A stretch of 64,000 bases of DNA from Tenrec ecaudatus (lineage: Eukaryota > Chordata > Mammalia > Afrosoricida > Tenrecidae). Position 1 is the first letter of the stretch, and the number at the start of each line of letters is the position of its first letter. The position numbers were made by a program, and so were the translations under genes. This document shows, piece by piece, positions 1 to 11,341 of the stretch. The notes under the pieces are model-generated. The model was not told the DNA's origin. It ran no database searches and saw nothing but the letters and a program-made list of their open reading frames with translations. The DNA lies in contig NC_134536.1 of assembly GCF_050624435.1 (NCBI RefSeq), positions 132,074,258-132,138,257 of the forward strand. Reading direction: 5' to 3'.

Positions 1-1110
1 GCTTATTGCCAGTGCTTTGACTTGCAATGGGGCAGTGCCAAGGCAAGTGGGTGCTTCACAGAGTCCCCCGGAGGATTCAGACCCATTTGCCCACTCACAA
101 ATTCGCGTCCACCTTCCCTGCTCCCTCACAGAGCTTCTCAGAATCCCTTTTGGAAAGGCAATGTGCACTCAAAATCCCTGCCTTAGGACTGACAGGGCAG
201 GTCGGGGTGGAGGGTGGGGGCGGTGTTTGACTTTATTTTTTTAATTTGATGCATATATTGGATCATAATGTAGAGCACACAGCTTTTCAGGTACAGTTGG
301 GTGAAATTTTGCATTTGCTTCCGTTTGTTTCTGTCTTCTGTCCCGTGTGTATGTCAGCCCCCTTCTCAGGTGAGGTGGCTGGAAGTGGTTGGGGATTCTT
401 GTCTATGTCGTTTCCCGGGGAACTTCCTCTGGAGGGGGGGGCATGGGGGAGAGTAGGAGAGGGCAGGGAACACAAAGGCAGGCAAAAAAGGGACATGCTT
501 CAGCCTGATCCCACGGGCCACTCATGAGCACAACTGGCTTTGCACTTGTCTCAACTTGAGGGGAAGGGGTGGCCTTTTCTTCCCCAAGTCAACCAGCCAT
601 TGGCCGAAGTCTGAGAAGGTCAAGGAACCATCAGCTCTGGCCAAGACCTGACTTCCTGCTCTGCCTCCAGGTCAGACTCCTAGTTGGTGTGGCCAGGAAT
701 TCTCCTGAGAAGTGGCTACCAGCCAGCCACTCCCCCACAGCAGGGGGCAGGCAGAGAAGTTCCAGTAGCACCCTCCACAGGTCTTTCATAGTATTACATG
801 TTTAGTACCTCCATTCTCCATTCTCCATAGTCATTTTTCTCTTCACTCCAGTGGACTCTGGCAGGGGGTGTCAGAGAGGAGTAGCTAGATCAGGCCAGAT
901 CCCTGCACTCCAGCTGACAGTGCTGGAGGCAGCTGCACAGGAAAACAATTATCCAAAAAACCCATCCTTCACAGAGGTGAGAGCCGAAACAGAGATGGAG
1001 AGAGGCTCTCCAACTGCGGGGAATTCACCTCTAAGGTCTGATAAGGAGGCAGCATTCCAGCCTTTTACCTAATGGTCATCTTTAAGAACTTTACTGAGAC
1101 TACAGTATCC
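1..1110. other. Non-repeat intergenic sequence
   Basis: No gene, RNA or recognisable transposon was found here. The sequence is moderately GC-rich with short purine-rich runs (for example around 430-480). The open frames are short, overlap on both strands and show no motif or splice-site pattern I can defend. Confidence 0.5.
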
Positions 1111-1305
1111 TAGAGTCCCTGAGTAGTGTCAACAGTTTGCATGTTCTCAGCTAACAGAATGGCTGGGCATTCAACTCTACCCAGAAAGACCGGCCTCATG
1201 ACACCCTTGTCTGAAAGACCAGCCATGGAAAATCCTACAGTGTGCAACTGTGTGCTGACCCCTGTGGAGTTGTCAGGAATTTGAACTGATAGGATGGCAA
1301 CTGGT
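1111..1305 (+). mobile_element. AfroSINE (tRNA-derived SINE)
   Basis: The head reads like the AfroSINE start (gagtccctgagtagtgtcaa), followed by a degraded tRNA-like A/B box region. The body carries the family phrase about a short-form diagnostic 'accagccatggaaaatcct', and the tail resembles 'gtcggaattgac...atggcaactggt'. AfroSINEs are confined to afrotherian mammals and are thought to be mobilised by RTE LINE machinery. This copy is diverged and carries no intact promoter that I can call. Confidence 0.8.
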
Positions 1306-1436
1306 AAGATAGTCTTTACACACGTTTGTGGGCTCGGTCACCGGGCAGGAAGGCTATCACTTCCTCACCCCACATGCTTACCTCTCATGTTCCAACCACT
1401 AATGTTGGAAAACTGGACAGTTCGACTGGGGTGACA

Positions 1437-1967
1437 TTTTGTGATGAATTGAATCGTGTCCCTCCAAAGTATGTGCCAGCTTGCCTGGGGCCATGATTCT
1501 CCGTATTCTTTTTTTGTGATTTAATGGGTATAAAGTCTGACATCTAGGATGCTGAGGAGACGAGATAAGGGACCAGTGTGCTAATGAGGTAAGATACAAT
1601 TGACAGGAGTCAATCCCTGTTGAGATATAAACTAAATTAAACAAGTGTATAAATCTCAGGGGAACCTCAGGTAAAGCAAGAAAGGTCAGCCATGGAATGA
1701 GTCCTTCAGACCCAGCATCTCTGCGCTGAGAATCTCCTAGACCCAACAGGAGATTGATAGCAAACACATGGAGATCTCTAAGCCCGGAGACATGGAGAAG
1801 AGATATGTACCTTCTTTCAAAGCTAACAAAGAAAGAAATCCAGCCCCTGGAGCCAGTGCTTTGAATCTGGACTTCCTAAACTACGAGACTGTGAGAGAAT
1901 AAACTTTTGTTCATGAAAGCCATCTACTCATGGCATTTCTGATATACCAGCACTTGACAATTAATGC
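1437..1967 (+). mobile_element. LTR-like repeat, family Y
   Basis: About 530 bp beginning near 'gatgaattgaatcgtgtccc' and ending near 'ctgatataccagcacttgac', with an AATAAA signal near 1900 in 'gtgagagaataaacttttgt'. A reverse-oriented relative lies at 32632-33160 and shares the order of these blocks. The layout (gag-less, single polyadenylation signal near the 3' end, TG/CA-like ends) fits a solo LTR of the ERVL-MaLR kind, but I cannot name the family. The open frame across it on the minus strand is not a gene. Confidence 0.6.
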
Positions 1968-3130
1968 ACGTCTTTATTATACTTTAAATTCTAGGAGATT
2001 CTTCTTCGAGCTGGATCCCGTTGTCCTTGGATGCTTTTGAAGTTGCCATTATTCTTCTCCCAGTCATCCTGTGCTAAGGACCCTTTTATTGCTGTGCATG
2101 ACCACGCCCCGCCCAGAACCTGTGGTGTCCTCGCAAGCTGAGATAAGAAGCCTCCCCTGGGATGTGAGGCAGAGGCTGGGTGGTCGGTCAGGCCTGTGTT
2201 CTTCTATTAAGGAGACAAACCATGACTAGCTTTCCCCAGGCCCTGTATGGTCTGAGATGATGGCATTCCCCAAGCAACAAAGTAATAGGTTTTCCCAGTC
2301 AGTGTTCAATTCCATTTTCCGCTCTGGCTAGGAGCCACCCTCACCAGTCCTTAATAAGGTCCACAGTTTGGATCCTACTTAAAGGCGGTGCTGCATGGCG
2401 GCAGACAGTTTGGGGATTGGTGAACAGGAATGCAGTTCTGCCTCAATTGTTCCATGCTGAACCTGGGTCCCTGGCCCTCCTCGCCCCCATCTTCTGGTGG
2501 GGAGGACAGGCCTGTGGCAGCGGGTCACTGTCTAGGAGCTGGGTGGGCCTGGGAATCCAAGGAAAGCGCAGGGATCATTGGAAAGAGGGAAACACAGATT
2601 CAATCTCCAAACTCTTCCCCATTTATTTAATCTCTCCAAGGTTTCAATCAACCAGCCCTTACCTGACCAGCTCCACAGAGCAGAAAAAAGAAAATCATAT
2701 TTCCTCCCGAGTAAAATCATTCATTTCACATGCCCAGCTGCTGCCTCCCGAGCACTCACTGAGGTGTCCAGTGTCTTTGAGCACCTCCACTTTTGTCACT
2801 CCTCCTCAGAAGACACCCCTTTCTCTCTCCTACCCCTCTTCCTGGAACGCCCCAGTCTAGGTCCACTACTTCTGTTATGTGCCCAGCAAGGACCTGGTAA
2901 CCTTGGGAGATGTAAATTACACAGAATCCTTAGACTGTGCCTTCAAGACATTACACACAGGAGGATGGCAGGATGGTCTGGGAAAGAAGGCAAGGGAGGG
3001 GGTGTGGCGAATTCGGCTCTCTCCTTCAGGAGCATTGGAAGGAGTAGACACATCCCATGAGTGACTTATTCCACGGGAGAGGAGTGAAGAATTGTCCACA
3101 TGCCCAGCACAGTAATGGGTGTTCTCTATT
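1968..3130. other. Mostly non-repeat interval, possible L2 trace
   Basis: Around 2730-2890 the pyrimidine-rich text ('cttcctggaacgccccag') resembles the 3' part of an L2 LINE, weakly. Two overlapping open frames of about 150 codons start near 2417 and 2578 in different phases and have no recognisable domain. They are best read as chance frames in GC-rich DNA. Confidence 0.35.
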
Positions 3131-3440
3131 CATGAGTGACAGTGGCAGTGCACTGATAGAAAGCTTGCTTTCTGTGCAGGACATTTAGGTTCAATTCCCA
3201 GGCCATGTGGCAACCACACGTGTAACTAGGAGGTGAAAGTGGATTCCATGGGACTTCCCAGATGAAGGCAGACAAGGAGAAAAGGGCTGATGTTCTACTT
3301 CCAAAAATTAGCCAGTGAAAGCCTATGGCTCTGAATAGTCTGATCTGCCACTGACCATGGGTGCAGGCCTGGGTAACATTCCGTTCCATGATGCGTGGGG
3401 CCACCATGGATCAGGGGCAGACTCACAACAGCACAGTAAA
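3131..3440 (+). mobile_element. Composite SINE: tRNA-Gly-like head, RTE 5' body, RTE 3' tail
   Basis: The head (about 3135-3205) follows a tRNA-Gly-like order: an A-box-like 'agtgcactgatagaaagc', then a B-box-like 'ggttcaattcccaggccat'. The body ('cttccaaaaattagccagtgaaa') matches the 5' region also present at the start of the RTE at 39868. The tail ('cattccgttccatgatgcgtgggg') matches RTE 3' ends. So the element joins a tRNA to both RTE ends. A second copy lies at 35926-36245. Confidence 0.65.
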
Positions 3441-3441
3441 T

Positions 3442-3605
3442 GCTATTTTATACCTGTAAAGCCACTTCATCTGCTCTATTACGACTCTCATTTTCCCAGG
3501 GAGGAAACTGAAGTTGAGGAAAGTTGCCCGGCAGTGCACAGCTACGAAGTGATGGCACAGGATTAAAAACAATGCATGTCTGAGCCCAAAGCCTGTGGGC
3601 TTTCT
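3442..3605 (-). repeat. MIR relic
   Basis: Text such as 'ttttcccagggaggaaactga' followed by 'agttgcccggcagtgcacagc' is the reverse complement of the MIR core and flanks. This is an ancient mammal-wide SINE, inactive. Confidence 0.75.
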
Positions 3606-3665
3606 ACTTCACCTCACCAATCCAGGGAATGGAGATTCTGATGCAAAGACTGTAGAACCTCAACC

Positions 3666-3666
3666 T

Positions 3667-3690
<24 letters not shown>
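3666..3690. repeat. (CA)n microsatellite
   Basis: A CA run abuts the left end of mariner copy 1. It seems to have overwritten the TA target site and the first bases of the inverted repeat. Confidence 0.85.
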
Positions 3691-3697
<7 letters not shown>

Positions 3698-4590
3698 TAC
3701 CCCCTCCCCCACCAAATCCCAAAAATACATCCCCTACTCCCCACCCCCACCCCAAAGAAAGCATAGAGCAACTCACTCTGAGTTAGTGCACCCAGTGGTG
3801 TCTGCTGGGAAGGTTCTCTCTGGTCACAGTGAAATTTTTTTGTAAAAGCAGTTTTGTGCAAACCTTGCTTTTTGTGATGGCTGATTTAAGAGAACAGCAT
3901 GAGGCAAGTTTCACAGGAAAATTGCCTCAGGAATTTTGCTCAGGAAAAATGCCTCAGAAACTGTTGTGATGTTGAACACAGCTTACAAGGACAGCACTCT
4001 CAGAAAAACTCCAGTGTATGAGGGGTTTTCTCATTTCAAAAAAGGTAAAATGTCGATTGGTGACAAACCTCATCCTGGATGCCCATCAACTTCCTAAATG
4101 GATGAAAATGTTGACTTCATAGTGCATTTGGAGTTCATTCCACCAGGTCAGAGTGTTAGTCAAGCTTTCTTTTTAGGGGTTCTGAAAAGATTGTGTGTGA
4201 CAAAAAGGCCTGACTTGTGGCAGAGGGGGGAGAGCTTTTGCCACTACGACAATGCACCTGCTCATGCAGCCATCTTAGTGCACCTGTTTGGGGCAAAAAA
4301 AAAAGAGCATGCCTCTCTTGCCCCACGCATCCGACTCACCTGACCTCGCTTCCTGGGACCTCTTTTTGTTTCCATAAATGCAGAGGGTCATGAAAGGACA
4401 GAGATTTGACGACATAGAAGAGATGAAGCAAAAATGAGGGAGGTGCTGTCAGTCATCCAAACAAAGAAGTTTGAAAAATGTTTCCAAGAATGGAATCACA
4501 GATTTGACAAATGTATTTAGTGTAAGGGAGAGTATGTTGAAGGTCATAAATTAAATACATAGCTTTGAGAAAACAATCTGGTTGGGGGGG
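3688..4590 (+). mobile_element. Mariner element, copy 1 (internally deleted, 3' end lost)
   Basis: A Tc1/mariner DNA transposon. The left end carries the terminal motif 'gagggggtaccccct'. The decayed transposase reading shows LEFIPPGQSV near 4128, HYDNAPAH near 4243, and a later PDLA-type block that ends in FP followed by a TAA stop. The second and third catalytic aspartates of a DD34D enzyme can be placed in the DNAPAH and CDFF-type blocks. The text jumps from a DENV motif straight to HLEFIPPG, so roughly 110 codons are missing, including the region of the first aspartate. Reading-frame breaks follow. A (TATC)n tract has replaced the right end. Confidence 0.85.
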
Positions 4591-4591
4591 G

Positions 4592-4665
4592 GTCTATCTA
4601 TCTCTCTTTATATCATCTATATCTATACCTATACTTATACCTACATCTATCTATATCTGTATCTC
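4592..4665. repeat. (TATC)n / (TATA)n simple repeat
   Basis: An imperfect tetranucleotide run of tatc, tata and tacc units directly after the truncated mariner. Confidence 0.8.
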
Positions 4666-4803
4666 TGGGTCTGTTTCTCCCTCAGCCAGATGACATGGGT
4701 CAGGGAACCAAAGGGAAAAAGAGGGCATGCATCCTCACAAGGACACCCGACAACCCAGTCCCCAATCTGTTCTTCCTTTCCCAACATGCTGGGCTCTGCA
4801 GGC

Positions 4804-5013
4804 TTTGTTGTTGTTCATTGCCATCGAATGTACTCTGACCCAGAGTGAGCCCATGTGTGCAGAGTGGAACTACTGCATTCTGTGGTATTTTCCATGCCCG
4901 TGACCTTTTGGACACAGATCATCACGTCTGTCTTGTGAAGTGCTTTAGGTGGATTCAAACAACCAATCTTTGGTTAGTAGTCATGTGTTTAACCATTTGT
5001 TCTGCCCAGGGGT
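4804..5013 (-). mobile_element. AfroSINE, antisense
   Basis: Read on the minus strand, the head is at the right edge (reverse of 'aaccatttgttctgcccagg') and the 'tgagtcagaattgac'-type tail at the left ('ttgccatcgaatgtactctg'). It supplies the first third of the 223-codon open frame that starts at 4845, which is therefore not a gene. Confidence 0.85.
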
Positions 5014-5199
5014 ACCACCAGGAGACACAGCGGCGGTGCTGGGGGAGAGCTACCCTGCACACTCCATGCCTGACGCTGAGGTTCTTACAGACATGTGCAG
5101 AGCCAGGTGTAACTCCTCCCACTTGTTCCTGTTTTGCGAGAGCAGAGCTGCGCACAGCAGGCCCAGTGGTGGTCAGTGATGTCTCCTTACATTATACAA

Positions 5200-5440
5200 C
5201 ATTTTATTTCAAAGTTCACTTATGTATATTTAATTCTCACCCCATCATCATTCACTGCTCAGGGAAAGAGCTTTGTTTCCCTCTACCCCTCTGTGGTGGT
5301 CTTAGGGGGACCCCAATGGGTCCCACTTCAGGAACAGAGAATTTGCTACTCAAGCCTGGAGGACAACCTACGCTGAACAGGAATGCCTTGTTCAAGGTCA
5401 TGACACTTCCCAGAACAGAGTCTATGAAAGAGAGGATCAA
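5200..5440 (-). repeat. Possible MIR relic, interrupted
   Basis: Segments 'tttaattctcaccccatcat' and 'gccttgttcaaggtcatgac' resemble the antisense MIR, separated by about 100 bp of unrelated sequence. Weak match. Confidence 0.35.
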
Positions 5441-5734
5441 GTACTGGCTCAGAATGAAGCCCCTTTCATCCCATCTTCAGATTTCCCCCCATAGGGCAGG
5501 CAAAGGCTTCCAGTGAGACCACACTGCAGCACAACTTCTCCATCTGGCCAACTCAACCCCATCTTTTCCTTTCCCAACAGACAACCACTTAGGTCCATGA
5601 GGCGCAGGGCGGTGCCGTCTGCAGTAACAGGAAGAGGGCTAGTTAGAGCATTAGTAGTTCCTGTTTCCTACTCCCCATGTTGTCATTTGCAGGGTGAATG
5701 AACTTGGGCAAGTCAATTGGTTGTTGAGACTTCA

Positions 5735-7838
5735 GTTGGAGAAGTTTACTATCATCCCCCAAAATAAGGCCAGGGGCCAACTCTGGGACAGACCGTTAAT
5801 TTCTGACGTTCAAGTGGAAGCTGAAGAACATTAAAACGAGCCCACAAGACGGCCTTATTACATCCCACTGGAATTTAGACAACATCTGAAAACGGACTTG
5901 GCCCATGGAGAACTAGTAACCAAAGAGCAGACAAGTTGTTGGATGACCTCAAGGACATCGGACGTGAACCCAGCAAATGGTCATTAAAAAGACGGGAAAT
6001 AAATAAAAGAAGAGTGTGGGTTCAAAAGAGACTCTGAAACTTCCTCTTGAATGTAGCATAGCTAACGCAAACCAAGAGGTCAAAGAACAGAAGAGAAAAA
6101 TCTCCAAAGACAAAGTAAAGTATTATAATAAAATGGGCAAAGACCTGGACATAGAAAACGCAAAGTGAAGGAAGCACTTGGCATATATAAAGCTAAAAAA
6201 AATTAATAAAAGAACAAGTCTTTGATTATAATATTAAAGAAGTGTATGGACAAAATATTGACTGATACTGGAAATATCAAAAGAAGATGGAGGGAATACA
6301 TATATCACTGTACAGTGACAAAGAATTGGTTGGCATTCAGTCATTTCAAGAGGTGGCATATGATCAAGAACTGAGGGCACTGAATGAAGAAGTCTAAGCC
6401 TTCCTGGAGGCACTGGAGAAGCAGCAGGGCTCCAGGAATGGATGGCATACCAACTGAGATGTTTCAGCAACTGAGGCATTGTGGGAAGCACTCAATACAG
6501 CACTAGATGAGCTCAAGAAATCCGGATGACAACTCCCTGGCCAATCAAGAAAGATACGCATATTTGCACCCAACCCAACAATTGAGAGAAAGGTGACCCA
6601 ATAGAATGTAGAAATTAATAAATAATACAATGTATATAAAATACAAATATCATTTTGTCGAAGAGGCTTCAACAGTGGCTGCAGCAGTCCATGAAGAGGG
6701 AGTTGAAAGAAATTCAAGCCACATTCAAAAGAGGACTAGCGTTGCCATTTCTGATGTCAGATGGAGCATAGCCGAAAGGGTTGAATACCAAAACTATGTT
6801 ACTTGCTTCTCATGATGGACTGCGCTCAGCTGTGTGGAGCATAACCAACGATGTATAACGTTTTGAAGAATGGGAATCGCAGAACTCTCCAAGTGGTCTT
6901 GCGGAACTTGCACATAGACCAAGACGTGGTCGTTCAAAGAGCAGGAGAGAACACTGCATGCTTTAAAATCGGGCGTGCTGTCTGTCAGGGCCATAGCCAT
7001 TCAGCGTCCTTGTTAAATCTGTATGATAAGGGGAAACGTCTGAGAAGCAGATGATGTGGAAAAGCACGTGGCATCGTGGCTGGGAGAAGATGTATTAGCA
7101 ACCTTTGGTAAGCAGCTGATAAAACTTGCTTACTGAAAGCAAATGAAAGACTTGAAGCACTTACTGATGAAGTTCAAAGCAAATAACCTCCGGTATGGAT
7201 TGCAACTGACTATTAAGAAAACTTACCCCTGGTTCAATTGACGCTTTGATGATAAATGGAGAAGAGATCGAAATTGTCAAGTTGTTGGATCCATAGCCAA
7301 AGTTCCTCCAGGCATGTTCAAGTTGAAGCAGAAGAATATTAAAACAAGCCCACAAGAGAGCCACAATATAACCTTAATTGTATCCCACCTGGTTTACTTT
7401 CACCTGATCCAATCCATGGTGTTTTAAATTGCCTCATATCCATGTGAAAGCTGGGCAGTCAGTAAGGAAAATCATAGATGAACTGATGCATTTGAATTAC
7501 CCCTATGAAGAATATCGAATATACCATAAACATCCAGATGAACAAGCAAGTCTGCCTTGGACGAGATGCAGCCAGCATGTTTTTAAAAGTGAGGATGGCA
7601 TCCCGTGGACATCTTGCCATGAGAGACCAATCCCTGGAGAAGGACATCCTAGTTGTTGGTAAAGTAAACAGGAGGTGAAAACGAGGAAGATCTTCAACGA
7701 GGTGATTGGCACAGCGGCCGCAACAATGGGCTCAATCCGAAACAATGGCGAAGATGGTGGAAGCTGGGCAGTATTTCCTTCCATTGTGCATGGCGTCATT
7801 CTGAGGCAGGACTGACTTGATGGGATCTAACAACCACA
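5735..7838 (+). mobile_element. RTE/BovB-type LINE, reverse transcriptase remnant
   Basis: This is the longest RTE piece near the left side. In order it holds the end of the endonuclease region ('aataaggccaggggccaact'), the linker ('gtggcatatgatcaagaact'), reverse transcriptase blocks ('gctccaggaatggatggcat', 'aggcttcaacagtggctgca'), the C-terminal region ('catgtgaaagctgggcagtc') and the 3' end near 7838. Frameshifts, deletions and stops are spread throughout, so no protein is made. Autonomous RTEs encode an endonuclease plus reverse transcriptase and often supply 3' tails to SINEs. Confidence 0.85.
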
Positions 7839-7869
7839 GACCTCCACTTTCCTCTCTGCACCCAAGAAG

Positions 7870-8082
7870 AAGTGAGTTAGCATAGTGGTTACACCATGGC
7901 CTGCTAACCACAAAGTCAGCAGATCAAAACAACTTTATGGGGAGAGAGAAAAAAATGAGGCTTTCTCCTCCCTAAAAAATGATAATCTCGGGAAACGCAG
8001 AGAGGCAGGTCTACCCTGTCCTATAGGGTTGTTACAAGTCAACATCAACTCGATAACCATGAGTTTGAGATGGTTTGACCAG
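7870..8082 (+). mobile_element. AfroSINE
   Basis: Recognised by 'agcatagtggttacaccatg' (head), 'ctgctaaccacaaagtcagc' (B-box side) and 'ctgtcctatagggttgttac' (tail). It sits just after the RTE 3' end. Confidence 0.85.
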
Positions 8083-8149
8083 GAGAAGCATTTTGATGGG
8101 ATCACGACAAAGGTCCCACCCCTTGTCTGTTAGTCTGTCCTACTGAGGT

Positions 8150-8430
8150 GGCTTGTGTGTTTCTGGGATGCTGGAAGCTCTGTCCCTGGTATTTCAAATG
8201 CCAGCGGAGTTACCACAAGTGAACAACGGGTTTCAGTGGAGCGTCCAGACTAAGAAGAGGCAACAAAGAAGGACATGGTTGCCCACTTTGGAATAAGTAC
8301 CTGCTGAAAACCTTATACAAAGCCCAAGAACTATTGTGAGGCTGGCAAAGGGCCGGTCAGTGTTTCCTTTTGTGTGCATACGGTCACTATGGGACAGGAC
8401 AGACTCTACAGGCCCTAACAACTACATAGC
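8150..8430 (+). mobile_element. Short RTE-derived element (5' and 3' ends only)
   Basis: 'ggtatttcaaatgccagcgg' and 'cagtggagcgtccagactaa' match the RTE 5' region seen at 39900-40010. The text then passes directly to an RTE 3' end ('cggtcagtgtttccttttgt', ending 'ccctaacaactaca'). The whole coding part is absent, so this is a non-autonomous RTE derivative. It resembles the body of the composite SINEs at 3131 and 35926. Confidence 0.7.
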
Positions 8431-9077
8431 AAAGGTCAGCGTGTTCTAACACTCACTCGACCTTAAAGAATATGTCTAAGAACTGAGATTAGAACCCTTG
8501 ATTTGCAGCCACTTTCCAAGGCCTTCCCACCAACTCCTGACTTTGTGGCAGGGAAGGTGGGTTTTGGACTCCAGAACACTTTATTTGTGGTCACTGGGAC
8601 TCTTAGACAGCCCTCCTTCCTTGCATCCAAACCAAGAGGCTCAGGCCATGGCTCCCCAAGTTCCTCTGTCACATAATTTTCCCTTTCCCCTACAGGCATT
8701 CTTCCACCATGATCCTTCCCATTCCCCCGCTCAGGAGAACAGTCCTTCCAAGGATGTCCATTTTGGCATTTCTCTTAACCAAGAGGACTTCATCAGAAAC
8801 TGGCAGGGGCTTTCACAGTTCACCGTCTCTTCAGATGACAAAGAAGCTGGCAGATGGATGGTAATGTTAAACAATCTCAGGATACGGCAACACAGCAGGA
8901 AAACAAAATCCTTCATGGTCTCATTCTGCCCAGAGAAGTACTTTGGGCCTCACTATAAGCTTGTTCCCCACCACCGACAGAGGGTTAGTGCTCTACCCCC
9001 AATCAGAGAAGATTTTCCTAACAGCTGGGCTCACTCCTATTTCTTGCTGATGAGTTAACCATTATTTACTAGACATA
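8431..9077. other. Unclassified interval with a 186-codon open frame
   Basis: No repeat was recognised. A plus-strand frame is open from 8498 to 9058 and contains patches such as SSDDKEAGRW. No domain, splice-site pattern or paralogue is apparent, and no promoter is visible. I treat it as most likely fortuitous. Confidence 0.3.
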
Positions 9078-10015
9078 CAAGGGGGTACCCCAACCCCAAA
9101 TTGGTACTGCTCTGGGCAGAACGGAGCTTTCATGTATGTATTTTCCCACGAGGAAGATGGCAAGCATTGATCACCTTGCTCTGAGTTAGTGCACCCAGTG
9201 GCATCCCCTGGAAAGGTTCTCCCTGGTCACAGTGAATTTTTTCGTGAAAGCAATTTTGCTTGAATTTCATTTTTTTTTTTTTAAGAGAACAGTGTGCCGC
9301 TGTGAAGTTTTTGTTTCCTGCTCTGGAAAAATGCCTCAGAAGCTTACAGGGACAGAGCTATCAGAAAAACCTCAAGTGTATGAGTGTTTTTTCTCATTTC
9401 AAAAAAGGTGAAATGTCGATTGATGACAAACCTCATTCTGGATGTCCATCAACATCCCGAAAGGATGAAAATATTGACTCAGTACATTTGGAGTTCATTC
9501 CACCAGGTCAGACTGTTAATCAAGCTTTTTATTTAGAGGTTCTGAAAAGAGAGCATAACAGTGTAAGACCAAAAAAGGCCTGATTTGTGCCAGACAGGAG
9601 ATTGGTCTTGACACCACTTCAATGCACCTGCTCACACAGTCATCTCAGCATGTCAGTTTTTGGCAATCCCCCGCCCGCCCCACCCCCCACAAAAAAATAA
9701 AAACAGCACGCCTCTCTTGCCCCACGCACCCTACTCACCAGACCTTGCTCCCTGCGACTTCTTTTTGTTTCCATAAATGCAGAGGGACATGCAAGGAGAG
9801 CGATTTGAAGACATAGAAGAGGTGAAGAAGAAAACGAGGGAGGTGCTGTCTGCCATCCAAACAGGTGAGTTTGAAAAATGTCTCCAAGAATGGAATCGCA
9901 GATGTGACAAAGGTCTTCAAGTGATAGGGTTGTTTTGTAAAACAATTTAAATACATAGCGTTGGGGGTAGGGATAATCTGTGTTGTTGTTTTTTTAATGG
10001 GAGGGTACCTCCTCA
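9078..10015 (+). mobile_element. Mariner element, copy 2 (full ends, internal deletion)
   Basis: Both ends are present: 'caagggggtacccc' on the left and its inverted relative 'gggagggtacctcctca' on the right, each next to a TA dinucleotide (9076-9077 and 10016-10017). The transposase relic shows DDKPHSGCPSTSRKDEN, then HLEFIPPGQTVNQAF, then SPDLAPCDFFLFP followed by TAA. The jump from DENID to VHLEF is the same internal deletion as in copy 1, and the TAA after FLFP is also shared. Length is 938 bp against about 1.3 kb for a full mariner. Confidence 0.9.
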
Positions 10016-10370
10016 TATTCTTTGCCAGGCTGGGAGTTAGGAGGGGGAACTACCAAGATAATTGAGACAGACTCCAACCTCAGGGCACCTGTTTGATAGT
10101 TCTAGTCCAGCCAAGCCCTGGTCCAGAGGGAAGAAGGAGGGGACATCTGATCAACCAATGAAAGTGTCCACTGTGTCCAGAACTCAGCACGTCCTGATGA
10201 GTTCCAGTCTGCCCCAGCTACCCCACAGGCTCTACACTGGCTCAAGGGGCTATGCCTGGGTAGACACCTGACATGTCAGCATCCTGGTATCATCCTTTGC
10301 CATATCCGTATCAAGAAGGCAACAAGTGTCAAGGCAATGTCAGGGAAGATGCTGCGCTGGACCATGTATG
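10016..10370. other. Unclassified interval
   Basis: Nothing recognisable apart from short purine-rich runs. Confidence 0.4.
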
Positions 10371-10500
10371 TTGATGTTATTAGGCGCCATCCAGTTGGTT
10401 CCAACTCACAGCAAACAGAGTGAAACACTGCCCGGTCCTGTGCCATCCTCAGAATTGTTCCTAAGTTTGAGTCCATTGTTGGAGTCACTGTGTTAATCCT
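10371..10500 (-). mobile_element. RTE 3' end fragment, antisense
   Basis: 'ttattaggcgccatccagtt' followed by 'acactgcccggtcctgtgcc' is the reverse complement of the RTE 3' terminus. Only the last 130 bp are kept, as in a strongly 5'-truncated insertion. Confidence 0.8.
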
Positions 10501-10609
10501 TAGTATCAAGGACTTCCTCGTTTCTATCTTTGCCGCTCCTACACAGTGGGGGGAGCATGTGTGAAGTCTTTAGACATGGGTATGATGGAGCTAGGTATGA
10601 CATGTGTGT

Positions 10610-10772
10610 CGTTAGAACCCAGGAGTCACACTGTGGGCGAAAGATGTGGCAGTCTGCTCCCATGAGGATTTGTAGTGCTGGAAACCCAGTGGGTCCGGTT
10701 CTGCTCTGTCCTATGTATGGGGTAGCTTTGAGTCAGAATCCACTTGATGGCAATGGGCTTGGTTTGGTTTAA
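10610..10772 (+). mobile_element. AfroSINE, 5'-truncated
   Basis: 'aaagatgtggcagtctgctc' and 'ggtagctttgagtcagaatc' are the middle and tail of the AfroSINE. The tRNA-like head is missing or scrambled. Confidence 0.8.
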
Positions 10773-10937
10773 TGGGTTTGACATGTTCGGGAACAAACCT
10801 CTCCCCCAGCCTCCCTGACATCCTTCTCAGAGATGCAGTCAGAATTCCAGATCACAGACACTTTCTGACCACTGTGCACCAAGTCCCTGGCCAATGCCCC
10901 AGACACACTCGTCCCCATTTTTCCTGACACATTAAAG

Positions 10938-11333
10938 CAATGGTTCTCAACCTGTGGGCCATGACCCCTTTGGGGGTCAAACTTCCCATATTTCTGATGG
11001 TCTTAGGAACCCAGACACCATTCCTCTATCCGTCTCCAGGCAGAAACGCCCACAGACGAGTCCCCAGCATGAAGACTGTTACCCATGCTACACCATGCTT
11101 CGAGATGAAATGTCGTTTACATATTGTTTTTGTGATTAATCACCATGCATTAATTATGCTCAATTTGTAGCAATGAAAATACATCCTGCATATCAAACAT
11201 TTACATTACAATTCATAACAGTAGCAAAATTACAGTGAAGTAGCAACAAAAATAATTTTATGGGGGCGTGGGTCACTGCAACATGAGGAACTGTATTAAA
11301 GGGTCGCGGCATGAGGAAGATTGAGAACCACGG
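10938..11333 (+). mobile_element. SPIN-type hAT transposon, non-autonomous, copy 1
   Basis: The left end reads 'caatggttctcaacctgtgg' and the right end 'aagattgagaaccacgg', an imperfect inverted pair. The interior holds the SPIN-like stretches 'aattcataacagtagcaaaa' and 'ggaactgtattaaagggtcg'. The 8 bp on the left (10930-10937, cattaaag) are repeated exactly on the right (11334-11341), as expected of hAT integration. At 396 bp it lacks a transposase gene. SPIN elements are known to have entered several tetrapod genomes by horizontal transfer, tenrec among them. Confidence 0.92.
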
Positions 11334-11341
11334 CATTAAAG

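Noticed and set aside
2417..3060. Two overlapping frames of 147 and 160 codons
   Set aside because: They lie in different phases over the same DNA, with no motif and no support for splicing or a promoter.
3131..3205. Possible tRNA-Gly gene
   Set aside because: The acceptor and anticodon stems do not pair well and the sequence continues into a SINE body; it is a SINE head.
4845..5516. 223-codon plus-strand open frame
   Set aside because: Its first third is an antisense AfroSINE and the rest includes MIR-like text; no domain.
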